From assembly GCA_031213475.1 (NCBI GenBank), contig JARUPZ010000036.1, positions 1,550,001-1,614,000 of the forward strand: 64,000 nt of DNA, read 5' to 3'. The notes under the pieces are model-generated. The model saw nothing but the letters and a program-made list of their open reading frames with translations. It was not told where the DNA came from and did not search any database. The stretch is from Nereocystis luetkeana. Taxonomy: Eukaryota > Sar > Phaeophyceae > Laminariales > Laminariaceae. Every line of letters begins with the position of its first letter. Position 1 is the stretch's first letter. Shown here piece by piece: positions 37,590 to 47,900 of this stretch. Made by a program: the position numbers and the translations under genes.

Positions 37590-38658
37590 TGGGTTGATTC
37601 CCGGACTCCCACGGGTGCTCCCCCCGAAAATCCATGGGAACCCACCGTACATCATGGTGTCCCGTCGGGGTCCGTGATGTACCCCATGGGCACCTGTGGG
37701 ACGTCCCACGGGAGCCCACGATGCCCCATGGGCTTTTGACGTCAACCCGTGGGGTCTCCGCGAATACCCGCATGATCCCATGGTATCCCGTGGAATACGG
37801 CGGTACCCCACGAATAAAAAAATACACCCCGAAGGAATTCTGGTCACGAGAATTCGCAGTGTATTTCCCTTGGCAGCCCACGGAAATTCCCGTGGGAAAT
37901 CCCACGGAAACCCAAGGAATTCCGCGTATACGATGTGTATCAATGGTACTTGATTAAACTCCATGCATTTCGAATTTGTCGAGGACGCCACTTCGTCGTA
38001 GCCGCAGGATGCTGCTCGGGACTAAAAGCTGTGGTCATTCCCGAATCTGGTTTATGGTTGACTCTGGGTCCCCGCGGGTTTCCATCGTAATAGACTCATT
38101 GACCGCGGATATATCCGTAGAACGCCGATGATTGGCCACGGCTTTCCGTGAGTCATCCCGGGTTTCGTTAGAAGTTTCCTCTGTGACCCCGGGTACCTGT
38201 GGGTCATCGCGGGTTCCTGTGGGAATTCCCTCGGTCACCGCGGCTTCTCGTGGGAATTACCCATCAACCGCGAGTTCCCATGGATCACCGCGGGTTCTCA
38301 TGGGCCTCCGCGGGTTACCGTGGAAGCTCCATCTGCAACCGTGAGTTCTCGTGAAAACTTCATGGCAAACCGTGCGTCCCTCGCTTGAAAACAGTGGCTT
38401 TCCGCCGGTTCTCGTGTGATTCCCGGCATCTGGCCCATGGTTGACCATGCCTTCCCGCGGGTTCCAGTCCGCAATCCCTCTTCAACAGCACTGGGCTCTT
38501 GTGGGAAGCTCATGGCGAAACCACGGAGATACCCACGGACTCCCGAGGGTCGCCGCGGGTTCCTGTGGGAATTCGCTCTTAAACCGCGGGTTCTTCCTGT
38601 GATAATTCCCTTTCTAGCCGCGGGTTCCAATGGGCTCCCGCCGTTCCTAGGACTCACG
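37590..38658. repeat. CCATGG/CCGCGG island 4
   Basis: Two sub-blocks: CCCATGGG/CCCACGGG words (37590-37925) and ACCGCGGGTTC...GTGGGAATTCC words (38035-38655, roughly 30-bp spacing). It lies upstream of gene A exon 1. The frames inside are repeat-coded. Confidence 0.75.
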
Positions 38659-40490
38659 ATGGAGTCGCCATAGACCTACCACGGTGACACTGGAAACACC
38701 ATGGGCCCGCCATGGTGACGCTACTCGTATTGACTCACCATGGCTGACCATGGAGTCACAATGGTCTCACGAAGGACCATCATAGACTCATCTTGGACTC
38801 ACGTGAGTCACAAATAGATCCACCATGGGCTCACCGCCAAGCACCATGGACTCACCATGGACTCGCCCATGGACCCACCATTGTACCACTGGAGTCACCA
38901 TGAACTAACTATGCACGTACCACCGTCTCACAATGAACTCACCATGGTCTAGCCATGGTGGCGCCATTGCGGCACTATGGTCCCGCCATGGAGTCACCGT
39001 GGTCTCAGCACGGTCTCACCATAGCGTCACCATGGTCTCATCATGAAGTTACCATGGCCACACCACGGAACACCATGATGACCCTACCATGGAGTCGCCA
39101 TGGAGTCGCCATGGGCTCACCATGGATCCACCATGGTTAACCATGGTCTCACCGTGAAGTCATCATGGCCTCCCCACGGACCATCATGGTCTCAGCATGG
39201 AGTCACCATGGTCTCACCACGGACCACTATGGGCTTACCATGGAGTCGTCATGGACCCACCATGGTGTACCATGGACTCCCCATTGCGACGTCATGGACT
39301 CAACAAAGTCTCACCATGCAGTCGCCATGGTCTCGCCACGGTATCATCATGGTCTCACCCTGTAGTCACGATGATCTCACCACGGACCACCATGGACTCA
39401 CCCTGGGGTTGCCATGGACTCACCATGGATCCACTATGGGGATCCATAGACTTACTGTGGTCTCACAATGAAGTCACCAGGACCTCTCCACGGGCCACCA
39501 CGGACTCACCACAGAGAGTCGGAGAGCCACCATGGACCGCCAACGATGGATTCACGATGTAGTCACCGTGGCCTCACCATGGTCCCACCATGTAATCACC
39601 ATAGTCTCACCATGGAGTTACCATGGTCGCACCATGGACCCACCACATGGTCTGACCATAGAATCGCCATGGAACCACCATAAACTCACCGTGGACCCAC
39701 CATGGTGCTACACTAAACTTACCACGGACCCACCATGCAGTCAGCATGGAGTCAACATGGACCGCCACGATCGACGCCATGGTCTGTCGCGATGGAGACG
39801 CCATGGTGAGATCATGGTAAGACTGTGTCCTCCACGGTGAGACCGTGGTGAACGCATGGTGAGACCGTGGAGGGTCCATGGTGAAATCATGGTGAGTCCA
39901 TGGTGAGATGATGGTGTCGCCATGGTGAGTCCACGGTGGTCCATGATGACCCCACGGTGAACCGTAATAGATACCATGACGTCTCCATCGTGCGTCCAAG
40001 GTGGGTCTAAAGTGATCCATAGTGACTAAATAGCTACCATGGCGACGCCATGGTGAAGACCATGCAGTCCATGGTGGGTGCATGGCGAGGCCATGATGAG
40101 ACCATGGTGAGTTCATGGTGGTCCATGTTGATCCATGGTGAGTCCATGGAAAGTCCATGATGAGTCCATGGTGAGTTTATGGTGAGCCCATGGTGAGACC
40201 GTGGTGGTTCCATGGTGGTCCTTGGTGAGTTCATGGAGAGTCGATGGCGTCTCCATGGTAGGTGCATGGCGTCTCTATGTTGATTGAAGCCATGGTGAGA
40301 CCATGATGTAACTATGGTGACTTCATGGCGAAACCATGGGTCCCCATGGTGAGACCATGGTGTGTCCATTGTTTCACCATTTCTGAGCTCATGGTGAGAC
40401 GCTGGTCTCGCCATGGCTAGGGCTTTGTGATACTATGGTTGGCCCATGGTGCCTCCATGGCGAGACTATGGTGAAACCAAGGTGATTACC
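38659..40490. repeat. CCATGG island 5: 11-bp array with strand switch
   Basis: Units such as CCATGGAGTCA and CCATGGTCTCA repeat every 11 bp. Up to about 39770 they read TCACCATGG; from about 39800 on they read CCATGGTGA, that is, the same unit on the other strand. It fills most of the gap between divergent genes A and B1. Long frames here (39100-39562 plus, 39607-40414 minus) are array products. Confidence 0.9.
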
Positions 40491-41713
40491 ACAGTACAAA
40501 ACTATCGATAATAATATCTGCTACAAAACCACTAAGGCCTTCGAGCATATCAACACGTTTATAAGGTAAGTACAGCAGTGTATGTAGATCGTCGGATATC
40601 TGTTTTTCTGTGCGACAGAAGGTTGTTGGATCAACCACTACTATTTAGATACGAATTGCAAGTTTCGCAACCCCAAAACAGCGACACAGGACCACTGCTG
40701 TGGTGTTCCACTTGCTGCGGCATGGTTTTACCAGTAGACATGTTATACGCGAGTCCTGCCGGTACTCTGTTAATAGAGGAGGAGTGCACGTATGTACAGC
40801 AATAATATCAGTATCATTACTGTAGCAGACATGTACGTATCATATGATACGACGTGCAGTCAGCACACATTCAGACGTGTCAGGTTTCAGATACCTCTGA
40901 CCTGGTATAAAGACACAACAAGCTTGGCCCGCCGTCAAATATGGTATTGCTCCCGCGCGTATCTACTCCCTCCCCGACGATCATCATGTTTTTTTTTTCT
41001 CAGTGCGGCCACACAGTATTCTCGTCTGGTTCTCACGACCCTGCTGATCAGCTCGAGTTGCCTAGCCTACCACGTATATGCAATCGTCTTAAAGTATCGA
41101 TGCCCATTACCATCTGTTCGCCCTCTTGGACAATTATCGTATCCACCAGGATACGCTCGAATTATTGTTTTTTTGTGTGGTTTTATCTCCCAAGGTAGTA
41201 CATGCATGACTCGCCTGGTTTGAACACTGCTGCGACGTTGTGCAGAGCGCAATGAGACATGAAAGTCCATCGTATTGCCACCGCTGCTAGAGCCTGTGCC
41301 CGCATCGTCGCAGCAGCCGGGTGGGTGGGTGAGCCAGCCTCTATACGAAGCGCTAAACAATTGCTTGAAGCCCGAAGACAGTAGTAGTGATCCTACCGGA
41401 CACAACGTGATACGTAGTCCTGCTATTAAATATTAGAAGATCGCCGTACGATATCACCTGAAATCTCTCCGCATTTATTTCGCGGTCGGCACAACTTGTC
41501 ACGCTTCGGAACGACCATCGGTTTCTGTCGCAGTGCAGTTCGGGACATACATGTACGTACTACCAGCTACGCACGACTACAACCCAACGAGCACTCGTAC
41601 GAGGCACGTACTGCTCGAGCTCTCATATCAAATCGCCAGGCACAATCTTTACCTTTTGACACATCATTAGACAGAAGGCCGCCGATCACAAATATTGCAG
41701 TTAGGAAGCAAAC
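40491..41713. other. 5' flank of gene B1
   Basis: No exon seen. AT-rich, with TACTGTA motifs. It presumably includes the promoter and 5' UTR of B1; no core promoter element can be named. Confidence 0.4.
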
Positions 41714-41994
41714 ATGGATGTGGGCATGAAAGAGGGAGCAATCAGGGAGGGGTCGTGGCGTGGCGAAGCGAGCCGGGCAATTGTGGGGCTGCTGAACACG
41801 CACGGGCTTGCAAGCGCGTCGCCTGTTCCGCCTGCGTACAAGGCCAGAGGCGACGTCGAAAGCAGCGCAAAGAAGCCACGTGTGCCAAAGATTGCCCCAA
41901 CATCATCATCAATTCGCAGCAACAGACGCACGGCTGCTACCTGGCACACGGTGGGGGGTAACCGAGGAGGGATGGCATCTCCTCGTAGACCCAG
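41714..41994 (+). CDS. Gene B1 exon 1
   Basis: Begins MDVGMKEGAIREGSWRGEAS and ends at GACCCAG|gtatat (phase 2). It is basic and Ser/Pro-rich, with KKPRVPKIAPTSSSIRSNRR as a possible nuclear-localisation region. A possible 5'-UTR acceptor (attgcag, ending 41700) lies just upstream. A second frame here is Cys-rich but lacks the upstream and downstream phase support. Confidence 0.6.
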
Positions 41995-44900
41995 GTATAT
42001 ACATACGTGTCCGGTATCTGTCATCCATGTCCGTTGAGATCTATGTTGAGCAGCACGGTCGAGAAGCGTTGTTCGGCCTCCATCGTAGGATATGATTACT
42101 ATGAATACGTACGATATGTTGGATTCAAACGTCTTTACGTATACACGGCGTACAATTGCAGTACTATATTGGGCGCCGCATAAGATTTACCATGTCATGA
42201 GTGCTATGCCCCTAAATATAAGGAATTTTTCATCGTATACTCGTATAAACGGTATTCATTTTAAGGGGGTATTGATTTATTTTCGCTTCGATGTCCAGCC
42301 CCCAGGGAAATGTCTGTGCGGCAGGGGCGCGGTGCGAGTACACTTCATTGGCTATCACACACACACCCCGGTTTTGCGCATATCCTTTGCGAGCCATGGT
42401 GTATTACGTGTACGTAAATCTTCGGACGTTTGGGAAATCAAAGTCAGCAGCACGCGGCATCCACCCATCCACACCCACTCGCATAACCCACCCATACTCG
42501 CGTACCTGGTACCTGGTACCTGGTATTGCTTTGTACCTGGTAGGTCACACGATACTTACTAAAAAGTAATTGATCTACGATACGTACACACACCAGGTGT
42601 AAATCCTTACGAGTCGTGCTTGCGGCCATCCATATCGTGTGCCTCGTACATATGTGAGAAATAAGTAATGTCTTGAAGTACAGTAGCAGCAGCAGCAGTT
42701 AGTTGCAGTATGGATTAATAGAAAAATTGGCGTTGTATTCTATTACGGGGGACCATAGTTAATAGGACCACATATTGTTAGTAGAAATGGTTAAATATAT
42801 ACCAGGTAGGTTTTTAAGTATATACCACAGGTCCTATTAACTACGGTCCCCCGTAATAGACTAAGCGGTGAATAAAATGGCGTGTGCCAAACGGAGACCG
42901 GGTGTCGCAGGATTTTAATAGCATATTTCCTCAGGGAAGTTTGAAGGTGATCATAAGGGGTTGCAAAATAAGCTGTGCACCTATGTCTTTTGTAAAAACA
43001 AGAAAACAAGCGTACCACAGTATGTGTTTATACTGCTTGCTGTTGGCCGGGTTGCGTCTGTTGGCGAAACAGTACTGCACACAGGACTGGTATTAACCGC
43101 GCAAAATGGTGTACCAGTAGTATACAAGCCCAGTCTTCTTTGCGTCACAATTTTTGTCTAACAACTTGTATGGTGTGCCCCACAGGTTGAAACCAAGTAT
43201 ACGTAAACACATACGTACGTACTGTACCGTACAGTTCACTATAAAAAAGTTAGCGCTGAATCGTAGGTTTGTTAAAAATGTGCCAAACAGGACGAAGGGG
43301 TATAAGGCTCATTGTATTGAAAATGGATGGAATGATTGCGGGTGCGACTAGCCCAGGCGAGCGCGACGCATACATGTCATAGGTGTTGCAAGCAACGCGT
43401 ACATGCCCAAATTGTGGCCTCCGGCGGGCCCTGGGCTGGCAGCAGCCCCCTGCACTCCGGCCCGCGGTGCGCGAAGCTCTCGAATTGGAACCCTGCTATC
43501 AAACCAACGCATAATTTGATGCACTGCTGCACGTACTGCTGTATACTGATGTGGCACATTGTGGGTGGGCTGGTTGATGAGTGGGTGGTTCAGTGTGTAT
43601 CTTCGGTCGGTATGCCATGGAATCTGCACGTCGACGCCGACTGCGACTGCAACTGACTGCAACCAACTGCAACTGCACCAACTGCGACTACATGACTCGA
43701 AATAACCTTGCCCACGACCCTTCGAACAGATGCAGGGCCAACGATGGATCCCTGCAGGCCTCTAACCTACCCCACCACCAGATCGTCAACCGCGCAAGCT
43801 CCGCGAAGACCGGCACATCCATTTCACACGTTCCTGCATACGTGTCGGAGCACTCAGTATCCCTCAAGGGAGACCCCAACCGCGCAGCTACAGGAGCCTT
43901 GCCAACAGCCAAAGCGTCGTTTCTTGGACTAAAATTCGACCAGAATTCCGGTCGGGGGGGTGGGGATGCCATGGCCACAGCGGAACCCATATCGGCAACA
44001 GCAGCGCCACCATCGACAGTGGAGACCTCGTCAGTGAAAATCGACCGAAGCAGAGCTCCTCCTCGGGAGCCTCCTAGGAAGCGGCAACAGACAAGTGATG
44101 CCACCAAGCAGCGGTTTGCTGTGGACCCCAGCCTTGTTGCTGGTAAGATGGAGCCCGCAGCGGCGGAGGCGTTTACTTTGGCGCCGAGATGTGAGGCGAT
44201 CGGAACAACAGCTGGGTCGAGCGGCGTCGAGGACAACGCTGCTATTCGAGCGTCAGGGGTGCGAGCGGGCAGTAGGTGGCCTCTGGTGCCGCAACCAAGC
44301 TCGCCGCGGGTCCAAGCGGAGTCTCACCCCTGGTAGGCGAAAACGGGTCATTACTGTAAGGAAACCGCGGTTTGACCCCTTGAGCGACCGCCTCCCTACA
44401 CTACAAGAAGTGGTTTTCGGCCCCTCCAGCACTGCACCCACTTTTTTTAGACAAGGGAGTGCGCATGGTATCACGGTATAACAGACAGCAGACTCGCGCT
44501 GAATAAACTTCATTTCTCCAATATTCAACTGACCGGAGGATGTGGCTGGGTGCTTGTCGCGTAGTCCTCGACATAAAACATGAACCATAAGGTGTGCTCA
44601 AGAACAGGAGGCACGCCAGGGGCACTTGTTCGGGTCCTCGGCAGCGCGTGAATAAAAGCGCGGCGCTCGCCAGTTGCGCAGTCGATTCTGTCGAGCAAAC
44701 GTTCACCCTCAACTTTCGGTTGTGACAACAAAAGAAATACTCGTAGAGTCATTATCTCCTCTCGCTCAGAGATTCCGCTACAAGCGGTGTATATACTGTT
44801 CATCCATCCGTGTTTTGACCTTGAACCACCAACCACCAACCACCAACGACGACTGCCGTGTATGGGTCTCATCAGGCAACTGTCCTTGGACCGGTTCGCT

Positions 44901-47900
44901 TTTTCCGATTCTTCGGCGGTCGGGACCGGGTTGTGGCGCCTGGCGGAGGAGGGCGAGACAGAAACTGCCGACTACCCCGCTGATTTTGATAAAAGACGAG
45001 GTGAGGTGGGGGAAGACAAAACGTGGACTACGCTCGACACCACCGAATTAACCCTATTCAGAACTGCACTCAATTTATTTGGGGGTACACTACCTGGAAT
45101 TGGTGTTATGTAGTTTTCCGTATTATACGCCGTAAAAGGGTCAAGAAAAAACTAAGAATTTGGAATAGTCTCAATTTTTATGTCCGAATTCATGTTTTCA
45201 GACTTCTTAATTGAGGCAGACAGAGTGTGTCCTACCCTACTTTAGTATTTAAAACATATTTTTCTTCCTGACTCGTGTCCGAATTCATATTTTCAGACTT
45301 CTTAATTGAGGCAGACAGAGTGTGTCCTACCCTACTTTAGTATTTAAAACATATTTTTCTTCCTGACTCGTGTTCAAAAGTCGAGCCAAGGGATATTTTT
45401 AACTTTCCCTATTATTATTGGCATGCGTTTAACGGTGTCGCCGTGTACTCTATATATCGCGTTTCGGGTATAGCAGTGAAATTGTAGCGGAGAGCACCTG
45501 TGTGGGCCCCCCCTCGCGTCAAGACATGACGAAACAGCTACTTTTTATTCCAGTGCCTGTTTGCTTGTTTCGGGCATTATTTCTTGCAGCGCAGGGCACA
45601 TTGTCGCCCGGCAGGTGTTGCGGTCTGTTATAGCACAAGTCTCCGCCTGCTTGCCAAACCATTGCCCACACCGGTCAGATCAGATCCCATAAAAAAAATT
45701 AGCTATGTGCAAGGCATATTCACAAGTTATAGTGTGTGTGATCTCCGTGATCTATATGATGTCACGGGGTGAGAGCCGCATGGCCTCAATGACCTAGAAT
45801 GCATTTCCCGAGTTGGATGTGTAGGAGGCAGATCCCGGACAACCTCCCACGACCCCCAGCGGCAGATCAAGGTATTTTAAATGCAGAAAGATCGTAGTAT
45901 TCTCGATGCGTGAAAAAATTGTTCGAGTCTCTTACAGCCTGGGAGGGACCAACGTGATCTCGCGATATGTGATTTTTTGTAAGGAAAATCTGACAACTTG
46001 GAGGTGTCTAACGCAACCGCGCAGGACCCACCCCCCTGTTCCCCCAAGAGGAACGTCTGCTGCATTCGTCGGCGCGGCGTCGAGGACAACAAAACCAAGA
46101 TCACCGCGGGCTGACAACCCACCGTGACGGCGGTGTCATCAGGGTTTCCTCGCGGCTGTATTCAGACCCAATCCTTATCCCTACCCCCCCCCCTGAAAAG
46201 CCTGTGCACGGCGACAAGGTCATAAGCGCAACCTCCACAGGTTTTGTGGCGCCATACTCGGGGACCGCGAGCGCCGAAAGCCTCCTCGTGGGAGATTTCG
46301 GAGCGCGAGGGAAAACTAAAGAGGAGGATAAGCCGCCAACGCCAGGGCTGAGACAGAGACGAGTGAGGTGAGAAAATAATCCCGGCGGGGGGACAGGGTT
46401 GGCGGGGGGGGGGGAGTGGGGGTACTCATTTGTTGTTTGCCTTAGTCATTTGACAACTGACCTAGCAGGGGGGGCTACTCATCTGTCGCTTGCGTTAGTG
46501 ATTGGACCATTGACCACTCATCCTTTTCAAGACGGAGCACCGCCCCTCCACCTGAAAGGCATACCTCCTACCTGGTACATTTATTTGGGCGCCCATTCCG
46601 TGTTTTCCATATATTGGGGGGAGGGGAGAGGGGGGGGGGGCAGGGAGAGGGCAAGGGCGAAAGAGGGGCGAGCGTGGCGGGGGCTGCCTTTCAAGGCCGG
46701 CTGCCTGATGTTCGGTTAGCGACGACGGGGTGCCGTAGAACAAAGGGGGTTGCTTATATAGCTCTTGTGACGGCTCTTGTGCTGAATTTGCATTTATTTT
46801 CCTTGGTTTTTGCCCGCTCGCGCTGGTCGGTCTGCGGTTCCCAAATTTTCTTACGCGTAGTGCAAAAGAAATACAAAAACGCAAGCCCCTTTGAGATCTG
46901 ATTAACTTGAGCTCCACCCTGTACCGAAACATGAGGACCGTTTTCATATATCTATTCGTACAAAAATGCCTTATAAATTGGGTACAAAGCAGTATACTGT
47001 ACGTACCTGATACAGGGGAAAATAAAATAAAGCAATTACAGCAGCATCGGCCACATAAGGCAGCTCGGGTTGCTGAGGTAACGGATAGGGGATGAGTCCG
47101 GAGTTCAACGGAAGGAGGCGTACGATACGAGAGCATTGCCTTACAGAGGTGGTGCGTTATTGTATGAGCTCCCCCAATGGGGAGCTCAAATATCTCATCC
47201 GAAAACATGACTTCGAATAACTTCGTTCCTCGTAACCCGACCCAGACTTTTGTCCGCTTACGTACTGTAGTTCTGAAACAAATACACCTCTGTAGCAACG
47301 GCATCACTACCAACCCTTAAGGAACTCAACCAGCTAGAAAATCTCTCAAAGTCCGACCCCGACGGTGAGATGAGCCACGACATGCGCGCTGAATGGTGAC
47401 ACTGTATCTGTTGCACGCTCTTCCTGTCTATAGGTAAGGTTGCTACGATCGCACGTGTGTCGCTTTTGATTTTGGTTGCCGTGCTGCATGCCTCTTTCCT
47501 CAACCATCGGACAGGACAAGTCATCGGACAGGTCAGACAGACCAGACAGATCAGATATATCAGATAGATCAGATAGATCAGGTAGATCAGGTTGACCATC
47601 CAGATCAGATATGTCCTAGCTTGCCGTTGCGAGATGTTGTGCAGGATCATAGGTCCAATCCAGGAAACCTTCCCTGCCTAGATCGTGCAGATTTTCGTGC
47701 TCCCACGCGGCAAAACTAGCTATTCATATACCATACAAATTGATTCGGCTCCCGCGCGATAACATGATCTAGATTATACAGATCAAGAATCTACCTTCCC
47801 TGACATTTCTAGATCATGAAGTGGGAATGATCCATCTGATATGTAGATGATCTGTACCAAGATGTGACACACTACAACCGGCACCAAGTGAGCGACCAAA

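Noticed and set aside
39100-40414. Long His/Pro/Ser/Trp-rich frames on both strands
   Set aside because: The 11-bp CCATGG array lacks stop codons in phase, and the same peptide appears on both strands after the strand switch.
41695-41961. Cys-rich frame resembling a zinc-binding motif
   Set aside because: It overlaps B1 exon 1 in another frame and the Cys spacing matches no zinc-finger class I know.
46495-47313. 272-residue minus-strand frame
   Set aside because: Long but without domain, splice support or coherent composition. It crosses G-run and MITE-like sequence inside an intron of gene B1.
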